Shown here: in pieces, positions 8,669 through 16,782 of the stretch
Position numbering within the stretch: position 1 is the stretch's first letter
Layout of the letters: every line of letters starts with the position of its first letter
NCBI GenBank assembly: GCA_026709625.1
Contig: JAPOSR010000022.1
Coordinates: forward strand, 1-44,298
Length of the DNA: 44,298 nt
Reading direction: 5' to 3'
Source of the DNA: Chloroflexota bacterium
GTDB taxonomy: Bacteria; Chloroflexota; Anaerolineae; Aggregatilineales; Phototrophicaceae
Position numbers and translations under genes: made by a program
Notes under the pieces: generated by a model
The model's input: the letters and a program-made list of their open reading frames with translations, nothing else
Told to the model about the DNA's origin: nothing
Database searches by the model: none

Positions 8669-10042
8669 ATGAGTCTTCAGGCTGGCAATTCTTCTCAACC
8701 ACAGCCTTCGCCGCCCGCCACTGAAAATCCCCGCCAGTTCAGTTGGTCCAATCCCCGCATCCAAAGCCTCGTTGCGGCGGCACCCCAGCGAACCACCATC
8801 GCCCTGCTGATGAGCGGCATGATCATTGGGCTGGTTGTCGCCTATGTCATCATCCCCACCGAGCTTACCGGCGCTTCGCCACGCCATATGAGCCAACAAG
8901 CCATCGAGCAGTGGGTGCGGATGGTGGCGGTGGGCCACGCAACAGCAATCAGCTATGACGACGGCAATGCCCTGCTCGTCTTGCAGCAGATACCCGAGCC
9001 GCAAGCGACCGTCCGCAGCTTGGCCGCCAATGTGCAGATCCCCTTGGCAGAGCGGCAGGCGCTGGAAGCCATCACGCGCATTCCCGGCTTCAATGAGCTG
9101 CGAGGCGCAGACGCTCCCCAAGATCCAGGCGCGGTGGTCAGCAGCCTGCAGGTCATCGCCGCACTGCTCATCGTGGCGCTGGGCGCGGTCATTGCCGCTA
9201 TAGCTGGGCGCGGACTGTTTGGCTTTGGCGAGCGCGCAGCCACCCCAGAGGATGCCTCGCGCTTGGCAGAAACATCCGCCGCCCCTTTGGCAGCCGCGCG
9301 AGCCCATAACGACTTCGCCAATCCCTCGTCTGCGCCACAGCCGCAAAGAGCCAGCGCGCCAGCCAGCGGCACGATGCACCCGCAATTTGGCGCGCCCGTC
9401 TTGCATATCCTGTCGACCTTTGTCAAAGGCAGCAATTATGATGATTCGTTCGCGATTGAACTAAGCCATGCGCAGAACAGCGATTTCTTGGGCGAATGCG
9501 GCTTATCCGCGGCATCGCAGGTCGCGGGCGAGCTGCAATCCGTTGAATTCTGGGGCTTTGATATTCAGACCCAAGAGACGATCTCAAAATTTTTCGCTGC
9601 GCCAGCGGCTGTGGGAGATCCCACCGTGTTGGCCGCCGTCGGCGAGCGAGTAAGCGACATCGCCAATGACATCGTGGCGACCGAGGCCGGCGCGCTGCAG
9701 GTTGTCGAGAGCAGCGCCTTGATCATCCAGGCAGAGATCAAAGCGGTGGTTTGCAATTATGGCGGCGGCCTGCCCAACAGCGGCATCGAATCGCTGCAGA
9801 TCGAGCTGATGGCTTGGTACAAAGGCCTGGGACAAGCGGCTGTTCCCGCAGACAGCTATCCCGGCGCCACCGCCTCGCCATTCAACGAATATGCCGAAAT
9901 GCCAACTGCGCCATCCGCTCAAAGCGCCTCGCCACCGCCTCCGCCAAGCGCCAGCGCAGCAGCATCAAAGCCCAAAAAGCGCCCAGAAGACGAAGAAGAC
10001 GACCCCTTCGGCGGCACAGGCAACTTCATGCCTTACTCGTGA
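8669..10042 (+). CDS. uncharacterised membrane protein with Pro-rich tail
   Basis: I do not recognise a family. The frame is open from inside topA, but ATG 8669 is chosen because GGAAAGG (8653-8659) lies 9 nt before it and a promoter with TATAAT lies at 8597-8625. The 457 residues show a Ser/Pro/Gln-rich start, a first hydrophobic helix near residues 38-58, an extracytoplasmic-looking stretch of about 90 residues, a second helix (SSLQVIAALLIVALGAVIAAIAG), a Pro/Ala spacer, a folded-looking domain from about 235 (ILSTFVKGSNYDDSFAIEL, then GECGLSAA) and a Pro/Ser/Lys-rich acidic tail. It could be a membrane-anchored scaffold. It converges with greA. Confidence 0.75.
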   Translation: MSLQAGNSSQPQPSPPATENPRQFSWSNPRIQSLVAAAPQRTTIALLMSGMIIGLVVAYVIIPTELTGASPRHMSQQAIEQWVRMVAVGHATAISYDDGNALLVLQQIPEPQATVRSLAANVQIPLAERQALEAITRIPGFNELRGADAPQDPGAVVSSLQVIAALLIVALGAVIAAIAGRGLFGFGERAATPEDASRLAETSAAPLAAARAHNDFANPSSAPQPQRASAPASGTMHPQFGAPVLHILSTFVKGSNYDDSFAIELSHAQNSDFLGECGLSAASQVAGELQSVEFWGFDIQTQETISKFFAAPAAVGDPTVLAAVGERVSDIANDIVATEAGALQVVESSALIIQAEIKAVVCNYGGGLPNSGIESLQIELMAWYKGLGQAAVPADSYPGATASPFNEYAEMPTAPSAQSASPPPPPSASAAASKPKKRPEDEEDDPFGGTGNFMPYS

Positions 10043-10080
10043 TCTTGAAGGCAAACTGCGAAACTGAGAGACCCCACAGG

Positions 10081-10551
10081 TCAGCGGACTGAGACAATTT
10101 CAAACTTGATGATGCCGTCGGGAGTCCGCACTTTGATTTTGCGACCTTGGCGCTTGCCCAGCAACGCAGCGCCGATGGGACTTTCCAATGAGATCCTGCG
10201 CTGACGCGGGTTGGCTTCAGCGCTGCCCACGATCTGGTATTCTTCCGTCTCGTCTTCGCCAGCTTCCAAAATTACGACGGTCGAGCCGACGCGCACTTCA
10301 TCGTTGCCGACGCCCGCTTCGACCACAACCGCATCGCGCAAGATAGCTTCCAACTGGCGAACGCGCCCCTCAACGAAGCCCAGCTGTTCTTTTGCATCGT
10401 GATAATCGGCATTCTCTTTGAGGTCGCCCTGCGCCACCGCAACTTTCAGCTTTTGCGCCAGCTCTGGACGCCGCACCTCAATCAAATGCTTCAGCTCGGC
10501 GCGCAAGCCCGCTTCGCCGGCGCTGGTCAAATAATTCGCTTTTGCATCCAT
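10081..10551 (-). CDS. greA: transcription elongation factor GreA
   Basis: Rescues backtracked RNA polymerase by stimulating transcript cleavage through the secondary channel. The 156 residues match the family: an N-terminal coiled coil with the tip motif GDLKENADYHDAKEQ (about 42-56), bearing the acidic residues that reach the active site, and a C-terminal FKBP-like domain with GSTVVILE and SPIGAALLGKRQG. AAGGAA precedes the ATG (10549-10551). The start lies inside the end of the metallo-hydrolase gene (25-bp overlap), so the two are probably co-transcribed. Confidence 0.96.
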   Translation of the reverse strand: MDAKANYLTSAGEAGLRAELKHLIEVRRPELAQKLKVAVAQGDLKENADYHDAKEQLGFVEGRVRQLEAILRDAVVVEAGVGNDEVRVGSTVVILEAGEDETEEYQIVGSAEANPRQRRISLESPIGAALLGKRQGRKIKVRTPDGIIKFEIVSVR

Positions 10552-11408
10552 AGCTCTTTTCCTTGATTTGTCGATTGTGCCGCGGGGGTCTCCGCCAGCA
10601 GCTCGCGGACAAGCGCCTGTATATTCTGACGATGCAGTTGATCAACAAGACCCTGCAGCAGATCAAAGCTCTTGCCGCAATCCGACAGGCTCAGGCGCTC
10701 TTCGATATCTTCATCGCCGCGTTGCAAAGCGCTGCGAACGCCATCATGCAAGCGTTGCAAATAATCCAGATCGCTGGAGATCTTCGCGGACGCTTCGCCT
10801 CGCAAAATGACATCGCCATGCCCTTGCACCAGATATTCGCATTCGTCCGTCATCAACCCGCGCAGCGAATCAGCCAGCTGCTCAACATTGCCGTCGACGA
10901 AGTAGGGAACTGGCATCAACGTGTCGGCGGCAAAAAGCGTGTCGCCGTCCACGCGGCAAGTGATGGAATCGGGACTGTGTCCTGGGCTGTGCCACAGTTC
11001 AAAGCGGCAGCCGCCCAGCTCCAGCAGCATGGCGTCTTCGAAAGTGCGCGTCGGCAAGACAACTTGCGCCGCGTCAAAGTCGCCGCTCGCCGCTTGCATG
11101 CGCCGCAAGCCCTCGTGCCCGCGCTCTTGCAGCAGCTGCCGGCAAAGCCCGTGAGCGACCACCTCGGCATCAGGGAAAAAACAACTGCCCGTGGTGTGGT
11201 CGGCATGATAATGCGTGTTGATGATATAGCGGACGCGCGACCGCAGGCCCTGTTCGACGTAGCGACGGATGCGCAAGGTCTCTTCGGGATACAGCAACGT
11301 GTCGATCAACACAGCGCCATCAGTGGTGAGCACCAAGCCGGCTGTAACTTGCGCATACAAGGCGCTGCGGAAGACAAATATGTGATCCGTGATTCGTTCG
11401 CGCTGCAT
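10527..11408 (-). CDS. metallo-beta-lactamase-fold hydrolase
   Basis: Cytosolic-looking metallo-hydrolase of unknown substrate. The zinc-binding HxHxDH is present as NTHYHADHTTGS, followed by HSPGHSPDS (third His) and ADTLMP (bridging Asp), and a late QGHGDV His. The 293 residues fit single-domain MBL proteins. An upstream in-frame ATG at 11453 is less likely because a good promoter (TTGAAT, 16 bp, TATACT at 11456-11461) would start transcription within or after that codon; ATG 11408 leaves a leader of about 40 nt. It overlaps greA by 25 bp. Confidence 0.85.
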   Translation of the reverse strand: MQRERITDHIFVFRSALYAQVTAGLVLTTDGAVLIDTLLYPEETLRIRRYVEQGLRSRVRYIINTHYHADHTTGSCFFPDAEVVAHGLCRQLLQERGHEGLRRMQAASGDFDAAQVVLPTRTFEDAMLLELGGCRFELWHSPGHSPDSITCRVDGDTLFAADTLMPVPYFVDGNVEQLADSLRGLMTDECEYLVQGHGDVILRGEASAKISSDLDYLQRLHDGVRSALQRGDEDIEERLSLSDCGKSFDLLQGLVDQLHRQNIQALVRELLAETPAAQSTNQGKELWMQKRII

Positions 11409-11455
11409 CTGTCGGCTCGCTGGTTGGACTGCGCCTGGATGAAGATGAACCATGC

Positions 11456-11483
11456 AGTATAGCAGCAGAGTGGTGACATTCAA
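11456..11483 (-). promoter_or_regulatory. promoter of metallo-hydrolase-greA
   Basis: Reading the minus strand: TTGAAT (11483-11478), a 16-bp spacer, TATACT (11461-11456), with an extended -10 (TGCTATACT). It decides the start codon of the metallo-hydrolase (11408 rather than 11453). Confidence 0.55.
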
Positions 11484-11560
11484 GATGCGCGACGGCAAGG
11501 ACAATCGCTTGAAAAAAATCACAGGGCGGGCTGGGCGAAAAGCCGCTGCCGCATCGTCCG

Positions 11561-12445
11561 CTAATCCAGCGCGACAGTTACGAAGGTCGCGCCCAGCGGA
11601 GCGACCGTCACCATTTCGCGGTAGGCGATGCCGCCCGTGTCGCTCAAGACGGCCAATTCGTATTCGCCAGCCGGCAGGTCGCTGACGGTGAAGTTCTCGC
11701 CCCAGACAGCGTCGGGGTTCACCAGCGGGCTGGCATAGGTGTAGACCTCGCGCGTTCGCTTGTGATTGCGAAGCGTCAGCCGCTTGCCATACATAAACTC
11801 GCCATGCGCGTCCTGCACCGCGCCCATCAGCAGGCCGCGCCCGTCCGTATGCCGCAGCCACAGCGCCGGGTTGCGAGTAGCGCGGTAGTCGAATGGAGCA
11901 TTGGCGCGAACCTCATAATGCAGATGCGCGCCAATGGCAACGCCGCTGGAGCCAACGTGTCCGATCAACTCCAGGCTGCTGACCTGTTGCCCAACCACGA
12001 CAGCGAGACTCTCCAGATGTCCATACAAGGTAAATATCCGCTCGCCAGCCAGCGACTCGACCGTGTGGGCAATGATGACTGCCTTGCCATAATAATTCAG
12101 TTTCGGCCCCAACCGCATCTTGTCATCTTTGCCAGCAAAGACAATCTTGCCCGCCAGACTCGCATGGATCGGCGTGCCGCGCCGATTGACAAATTCCACG
12201 CCCAGATGCACGGCGCGCCGCCCGTTCTGCGTGCTGCCATAGGGATAGGTGCGCTCGGCCAAATGCGCCAAGCCATCGCCAGGCTGGATAGGCCGAAACA
12301 GCAAATTATGTTCGCTAGGCGCGATCGGCGTCACTGTAGGCGGGGCAGTCGGTCCGGATGGCTGCGCCAAAATGCCCAGCCTGGCCATGCGCGGACCCGC
12401 CAAAAGCGCCAAGAGAATCAACAGATGGGCGAATCGTCTGGTCAT
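11561..12445 (-). CDS. M23-family (LytM-type) peptidase-like exported protein
   Basis: Predicted cell-wall-directed endopeptidase or its inactive relative. The start ATG 12445 overlaps the TGA of the upstream lipoprotein gene (ATGA) and gives an N-terminal hydrophobic signal helix (FAHLLILLALLAG). The M23 domain spans about residues 75-200: HLGVEFVNRRGTPIHA holds the first zinc His, but the usual Asp of HxxxD is Glu, and the HxH motif is HLHYEV. A C-terminal beta-rich domain of about 80 residues follows. The Asp to Glu change may keep or weaken zinc binding. It is paired with a lipoprotein. Confidence 0.85.
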   Translation of the reverse strand: MTRRFAHLLILLALLAGPRMARLGILAQPSGPTAPPTVTPIAPSEHNLLFRPIQPGDGLAHLAERTYPYGSTQNGRRAVHLGVEFVNRRGTPIHASLAGKIVFAGKDDKMRLGPKLNYYGKAVIIAHTVESLAGERIFTLYGHLESLAVVVGQQVSSLELIGHVGSSGVAIGAHLHYEVRANAPFDYRATRNPALWLRHTDGRGLLMGAVQDAHGEFMYGKRLTLRNHKRTREVYTYASPLVNPDAVWGENFTVSDLPAGEYELAVLSDTGGIAYREMVTVAPLGATFVTVALD

Positions 12446-13137
12446 TGCGCGGCGATTGCGAAGGGGACAGCGCCAGCCAGCGCGCCATCGACATACAGCT
12501 GCGCGGTGTAATCGCCGGCCCGAAAGGCGAAATCGGCAGGCGTGGCATAAAACCAGATGCACAAGAAATCGCGCGAGGCCTCGGCGCGCCAAGCATGATT
12601 ATAGACCTCTTGGCCTTCGTACCGCCAAAGCGACGAGAATTGTGTGCCGGCGCGAAGATTGCTTACCTGCCCGGTCAGGTAGATGCGCTCGGCGGCGGTC
12701 GTAAAAGTAGTCTGCGGCGCATCTGCGCAGCCGTCGTGTACGTTCGTTCGAGCCGCCATCGCCAGCGAAGACACCTGCGTAGCGAGCAGCGCTTGGCTGG
12801 GGGGTGCATCATCCAGTGTGCCGTCGGCCAGCGAGCTGCCCATATCGTCGGCGCTGACCACGACAGCCCGCAAGACTGGCGTCGCTGTGTAGCTGGGTCG
12901 CAACGTCGCTGCCAATGCAGCATTCACGCGCGACAACTGCGCGACTCGCGTGCCGGCCGCAGCGACAGTCGCGACCGCCATATTGCGGTCGGCTGTGGCA
13001 GCCACATGGATGCGTTCGCGCTCAGCAGCTAGGTCGGCCAGGCTGATATCGATGGTCGCGAGGGCATCGTTGCCTGTGAATGCCTGGCAGCCCGCCGCGA
13101 GCAAAAGCAAAAGCAGCCAAACTGCCTTGAAGATCAC
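12442..13137 (-). CDS. lipoprotein of unknown function
   Basis: GTG 13137 gives a textbook lipoprotein signal: Lys4, a run of leucines and the lipobox LAAGC with Cys17. Starting further upstream would translate through the tRNA-Arg gene in antisense, giving the familiar spurious peptide GFEPV, so the longer frame is rejected. The 231-residue product has a central region rich in Ala/Thr/Val and a C-terminal beta-sandwich-like part (YTAQLYVDGALAGAVPF). I recognise no family. It is translationally coupled to the M23 peptidase gene by ATGA, so both may act at the cell envelope. Confidence 0.75.
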   Translation of the reverse strand: MIFKAVWLLLLLLAAGCQAFTGNDALATIDISLADLAAERERIHVAATADRNMAVATVAAAGTRVAQLSRVNAALAATLRPSYTATPVLRAVVVSADDMGSSLADGTLDDAPPSQALLATQVSSLAMAARTNVHDGCADAPQTTFTTAAERIYLTGQVSNLRAGTQFSSLWRYEGQEVYNHAWRAEASRDFLCIWFYATPADFAFRAGDYTAQLYVDGALAGAVPFAIAAQ

Positions 13138-13155
13138 GCGGTTGTCTGCTAAGGT
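13127..13155 (+). promoter_or_regulatory. possible promoter of tRNA-Arg with overlapping dyad
   Basis: TTGAAG (13127-13132), a 17-bp spacer and TAAGGT (13150-13155) lie 15 bp before the tRNA. A 6-bp inverted repeat TTGTCT...AGACAA (13142-13147, 13156-13161) brackets the -10. The matches are weak, so this is tentative. Confidence 0.3.
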
Positions 13156-13169
13156 AGACAATGCGGATT

Positions 13170-13241
13170 GCCCCCGTAGCTCAGGGGATAGAGCGCTGGT
13201 TTCCGGAACCAGGCGCACAGGTTCGAATCCTGTCGGGGGTG
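13170..13241 (+). tRNA. tRNA-Arg (anticodon CCG)
   Basis: The cloverleaf can be drawn by hand: acceptor GCCCCCG (13170-13176) with CGGGGGT (13234-13240), closing with a G-U pair at the top; D arm GCTC/GAGC; anticodon stem CTGGT/ACCAG around loop TTCCGGA, anticodon CCG at 13203-13205; four-base variable loop; T arm ACAGG-TTCGAAT-CCTGT. Discriminator base G; CCA is not encoded. It reads the CGG arginine codon. Confidence 0.95.
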
Positions 13242-13264
13242 CTTTTCTCGCCATTGCGCTGGCT

Positions 13265-14551
13265 TTATTCGGCTGCGCGGCTGGTCAGCTGCTCGAGCCG
13301 CTGGCGAAACTCCGGCATATAAATGACCGATTTTTCTTTGCGCGACTCTTCGGCTGCGAAAGCCAGCAAGTGGCTTTCCAGCGATTCGCGCGCGGTGGTG
13401 ACGCTGTCGTCGGGCCGGCCGCGCAGGGCGTTGACGAAGCTGCGCATGATGCCTTGGTCGCCACCGCCATGCCCGCCGTCCGTATTGCTGATATCGGGCA
13501 CGGGCTCCACCGCGCCAGTCAGATGATCGTGGACAGTCATTTCGTTGCCGCTGTGGGTGAACTTGCCAATCAGCGTGGCTTTGCTGCCGTCCCAGCGCAT
13601 GGTGCGCCCCTCGATATCGCTTTGCCCGTTCATGACCAGCGTGACAGTCGTGCCGTCATCCATCTCCATGTTGACCGATTGGTGGTCGACCACATCGTTG
13701 TCGCAGAAATAGACGCAGCGTCCATACCAGCCCGTTTTAAGTTCTTGCAGGCGCGCCTCTTTGCTGGGCACCCAGGTAACGGCATTTTGCGGCCAGTCCA
13801 CACCATCCTGCGCATAGCGTTTGGTTGCTTCATATTTGCAGGTGTCGGCGGCGGGACAGCCATCCGTGCAGCGCATAGTCGCACCTTGCGGGGCATTTTC
13901 GGGGCGGAAGTGCGACAGGCTGCCAAATGAATTGAGATAGACCACCTGGCGGCGCAAAATCCACAGCAAGATGTCAAAGTCGTGGCAGCACTTGGACAAG
14001 ATCATCGGGCCCGAGGTGGCTTCGTTGCGCCAGTTGCCGCGCACAAAACTGTGCGCCATGTGATAATAAGCCAGGTTCTCGCGATGGGTGACGCTGATGA
14101 TGCGCCCCAGCCGCCCCGATTGCACGACCTGCCGCAGCGCCTGCCAAAACCGCGTATAGCGCAAGACATGACAGACTTGCAGCAAGCGCCCGCTGGCTTC
14201 TGCCTTTTGCACCAGCCGCGCATTTTCCGCCAGCACCGGCGTCATCGGCTTTTCCAGCAGCACATCATAACCAGCGTCCAGCATCTGCAAGGTCGATTCG
14301 TAATGCGCGCGGTCCATCGTGGCATTGATGATGGTTGGCGCCAGCCGCTGCCCCGCAGCCAGCAGTGACCGCCAGTCGTTAAAGACCCTATCAGGTGGAA
14401 TATCATGCAGACGCACGAACCGCTCGCGGCGAACTGGGTCGGGCTCGGCCACCCCGACGACATTGACTTCGTGCGGATTTTCCAGCGCGAATTGTCCATA
14501 GGCATTGCCGCGTCCACCAGCGCCAACCACGATGGTCTCGATTGCTGCCAT
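13265..14551 (-). CDS. Gfo/Idh/MocA-family oxidoreductase
   Basis: NAD(P)-dependent dehydrogenase of the glucose-fructose oxidoreductase/inositol dehydrogenase family, normally acting on sugars or sugar derivatives. The 428 residues show the Rossmann GAGGRG (about 10-15), the family's EKPM (100-103) that carries the catalytic-site Lys, and HMAHSFVRGNWRN and SKCCHDFDILLW (substrate domain). A Cys cluster CTDGCPAADTC sits mid-protein, as in a subset of the family. AGGAGG precedes the ATG at 14551. It is divergent from the transporter operon at 14966, suggesting a role in using the imported compound. Confidence 0.9.
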   Translation of the reverse strand: MAAIETIVVGAGGRGNAYGQFALENPHEVNVVGVAEPDPVRRERFVRLHDIPPDRVFNDWRSLLAAGQRLAPTIINATMDRAHYESTLQMLDAGYDVLLEKPMTPVLAENARLVQKAEASGRLLQVCHVLRYTRFWQALRQVVQSGRLGRIISVTHRENLAYYHMAHSFVRGNWRNEATSGPMILSKCCHDFDILLWILRRQVVYLNSFGSLSHFRPENAPQGATMRCTDGCPAADTCKYEATKRYAQDGVDWPQNAVTWVPSKEARLQELKTGWYGRCVYFCDNDVVDHQSVNMEMDDGTTVTLVMNGQSDIEGRTMRWDGSKATLIGKFTHSGNEMTVHDHLTGAVEPVPDISNTDGGHGGGDQGIMRSFVNALRGRPDDSVTTARESLESHLLAFAAEESRKEKSVIYMPEFRQRLEQLTSRAAE

Positions 14552-14628
14552 ATTTGCTCCTCCTTAAATAGCCCCTTGCCGGTTTGTACCCCGACCTTGC
14601 ATTCACAGCCTGGTGTCTGGCGAAGCGC

Positions 14629-14634
14629 ATTTTA
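14629..14634 (-). promoter_or_regulatory. possible -10 element for the oxidoreductase gene
   Basis: TAAAAT on the minus strand, 78 bp upstream of the ATG at 14551; no convincing -35 is seen. Confidence 0.3.
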
Positions 14635-14670
14635 CAGCATTTTGGCGCGCTGTGTTGGAGCTGGCGCAAC

Positions 14671-14699
14671 TTGACAGCGACTAAAATGGCGCGTATACT
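14671..14699 (+). promoter_or_regulatory. strong promoter of the transporter operon
   Basis: TTGACA (14671-14676), a 17-bp spacer, TATACT (14694-14699): one of the best consensus matches in the window. The predicted start near 14706 leaves a leader of about 260 nt before the solute-binding protein gene. Confidence 0.7.
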
Positions 14700-14705
14700 T
14701 ATTCT

Positions 14706-14965
14706 CAAGATTAATTGCTGTTTAATGCGGTGTGCGCAGGCAGACAGTTTGTGTGCTGCGCAAGCGATTTAAGCGTGTCTTGGGCAAGCAACGACGATCC
14801 GCGCCACGCATTTAAAAGTGGTGATGTCAGCTGCAATTTAGCCAACTTGTCACCAGTGATTGGCGAAACCTCTGCCCGGTTAATTGGAGGCGACAACTAT
14901 CGAAAGCTGAACCGCATCACCGAATCGCACTGCAATGACCGACCTAATCTATGGAGGATTTCCCA
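14706..14965 (+). promoter_or_regulatory. long 5' leader of the transporter operon, no recognised element
   Basis: About 260 nt of untranslated leader. It holds two TGCGCA palindromes (near 14733 and 14756), a GGTGA...TCACC inverted repeat (about 14819-14853) and a 15-codon frame at 14725-14772 with no clear ribosome site. I see no terminator, riboswitch motif or leader-peptide pattern. GGAGG at 14953-14957 is the Shine-Dalgarno of the next gene. Confidence 0.35.
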
Positions 14966-16699
14966 ATGTTTAGACGAATCCTACTCGTATCCGCCCTGCT
15001 TTGCGCCTTGGGCTTGCTGGCGTTCGCGCCGGTGCAGGCTGAAGACGACATGCTCAGCGTCGCTTGGCCCTATCAGGTGCCGCCGACCGGACACTTCAAC
15101 ACTTTCGCTTCTGGCGGCATCACCCTGGGGCAATATATGGACCTGCACGAACCGCCGCTGGCTGTCCTGATGTGGGCGACTGGCGAATATGAAGGCATGG
15201 TCGCCGAAGAATTTGGCTGGGATGACGATGGCAATTATGTCATCAAGGTCGCGGATGGCTATAGCTGGAGCGATGGCAGCCCCATCTCCGCCGACGATGT
15301 GATGGCGACGTTCAACATCTTCCGGCTGCGCGGCGATGCAGTTTGGGCGAATATGACCGGCATCGAGAAAGTCGATGACCACACAGTCAAATTCCACATG
15401 AGCGCGCCGTCCAGCTTGGCTGAGCGCATCATCTTGACGACCAACCTGCGCCCCGCCAGCGTGTTTGGCGATATTGCCGACCGCGCAGCTATGATGAGTC
15501 CCGATGATGACGGCTGGAACGCGCTGCTGCAAGAATTGACCGAGTTCCGCCCCGAAACGCCCGTCTCTGGCGGACCCTATACCATCTTGCCCGACACCAT
15601 CACCGAAGCCAGCTTGATGCTTACGCTGAACCCCGATGGCTTCGCCGGCGGCATTCAGAATTATGACATGGTGCAGATGTGGAATGGCGAGACTGAAGTG
15701 GTTACGCCGCTGGTCGCCAATGCCGAGCTGCATTACATCACGCATGGTATCCCGCCCACAACCGAAGAAGATTTCGCCAACCGCGGCATCGACATCGTGC
15801 GTTCGGGCATGAACAACGGGCCTGGCTTGTATGTCAACCACGCCGTCTATCCGCTGAACATGGTCGAGGTGCGCCAGGCGATCGCCCATGCGATTAACCG
15901 CGTACAAAATGGCTTCGTCAGCCTGGGCGAATCGGGCGTGGCGGTCGAATATATGACAGGCATGAGCGACGGCTTGTCGGAAGCCTGGCTGAGCGATGAC
16001 ACGCTGGACAGCCTCAACACCTACGACTACAACCGTGAGGGCGCGGCGGCATTGCTGGAGAGCGTCGGTTTCAGCCGCAATGACGACGGGCACTGGGTGG
16101 ATGAAAACGGCGAGACGCTGTCCTTCGAGCTGACCTTCCCGCAGGAATATGCCGACTGGTCGGCGGCCGCGGAAAATGCCACGGCGCAGCTGAATGACTT
16201 CGGCTTTGACATCACGGCGCGCGGCGTGCAATTCCAGCAGCACCCGCAGGATATCTACTCAAGCAACTTTGAAATGGCTATCCGCAACTGGGGCTTGGGC
16301 GATCCCATTCCTGGGCGCAGCTACCTGCAAGCCTACAACCGCTACAACGGTCAAGGCGAGGTGGCTGGTGAAGGCGGCGGCGCTGGCATGAACTTCGACA
16401 ACGATGTCAGCTTCAGCGGCGGCATGATCAATGTATTTGATGTGTCCAACGCCAGCTCGCAGGGGACAGACGCCATGGCGCAGGCTGAACTGGTGACGCA
16501 CCTGGCTGTCTCTTACAACGAACTGCTGCCCGCTATCCCGCTGTGGGAGCGCTATACCAACAACGCGCTGAACCGCAACTTCATCAGCGTGCCCGATTCC
16601 AGCGAAGCGATCTTCGCCAACTTTGGCGGCGGCGCAGACAACTGGATGACCTACCTGATCCTGACTGGCGTGACCGCGCCAGCCGACATGGACATGTAA
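14966..16699 (+). CDS. ABC transporter solute-binding protein, Dpp/Opp type (SBP_bac_5)
   Basis: Extracytoplasmic receptor that captures peptides, or in many environmental bacteria oligosaccharides, for the permease encoded next. ATG 14966 is preferred over ATG 14951, because the latter overlaps the GGAGG ribosome site. The N-terminus is a Sec signal (RRILLVSALLCALGLLAFAP, cleavage after VQA). The family pattern is clear: LADGYSWSDGSPISADDVMATF-like region (here VADGYSWSDGSPISADDV), VDDHTVKFHM, GGPYTI, VRQAIAHAINR and a C-terminal IPLWERY. 577 residues fits the family. A 10-bp hairpin follows the stop codon. Confidence 0.92.
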   Translation: MFRRILLVSALLCALGLLAFAPVQAEDDMLSVAWPYQVPPTGHFNTFASGGITLGQYMDLHEPPLAVLMWATGEYEGMVAEEFGWDDDGNYVIKVADGYSWSDGSPISADDVMATFNIFRLRGDAVWANMTGIEKVDDHTVKFHMSAPSSLAERIILTTNLRPASVFGDIADRAAMMSPDDDGWNALLQELTEFRPETPVSGGPYTILPDTITEASLMLTLNPDGFAGGIQNYDMVQMWNGETEVVTPLVANAELHYITHGIPPTTEEDFANRGIDIVRSGMNNGPGLYVNHAVYPLNMVEVRQAIAHAINRVQNGFVSLGESGVAVEYMTGMSDGLSEAWLSDDTLDSLNTYDYNREGAAALLESVGFSRNDDGHWVDENGETLSFELTFPQEYADWSAAAENATAQLNDFGFDITARGVQFQQHPQDIYSSNFEMAIRNWGLGDPIPGRSYLQAYNRYNGQGEVAGEGGGAGMNFDNDVSFSGGMINVFDVSNASSQGTDAMAQAELVTHLAVSYNELLPAIPLWERYTNNALNRNFISVPDSSEAIFANFGGGADNWMTYLILTGVTAPADMDM

Positions 16700-16737
16700 C
16701 GCGCCTGCAAGCTGTTTAGCAGCCGGCAAGGCAATCT

Positions 16738-16763
16738 GGGGGTGGGCAAGACTGTCCGCCCCC
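16738..16763 (+). other. stable intercistronic hairpin after the solute-binding protein gene
   Basis: Ten base pairs (16738-16747 with 16754-16763, including two G-U pairs) close a 6-nt loop. There is no U tract, so it is more likely an RNA-stabilising or partial-termination structure that favours the binding-protein message than a full terminator. Confidence 0.55.
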
Positions 16764-16782
16764 GCTGCTTGCGGAGACGACC

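Noticed and set aside
13138..13254. N-terminal extension of the lipoprotein gene up to 13254
   Set aside because: It is the antisense translation of tRNA-Arg (GFEPV peptide), a common annotation error; GTG 13137 gives a proper lipobox signal.
12950..13930. 326-codon plus-strand frame across the tRNA and oxidoreductase genes
   Set aside because: It would translate through tRNA-Arg and antisense to the oxidoreductase; no motifs.
14725..14772. 15-codon frame MRCAQADSLCAAQAI in the transporter leader as a Cys leader peptide
   Set aside because: Only two isolated Cys codons, no terminator or complementary segments downstream, and the operon is not cysteine-related.
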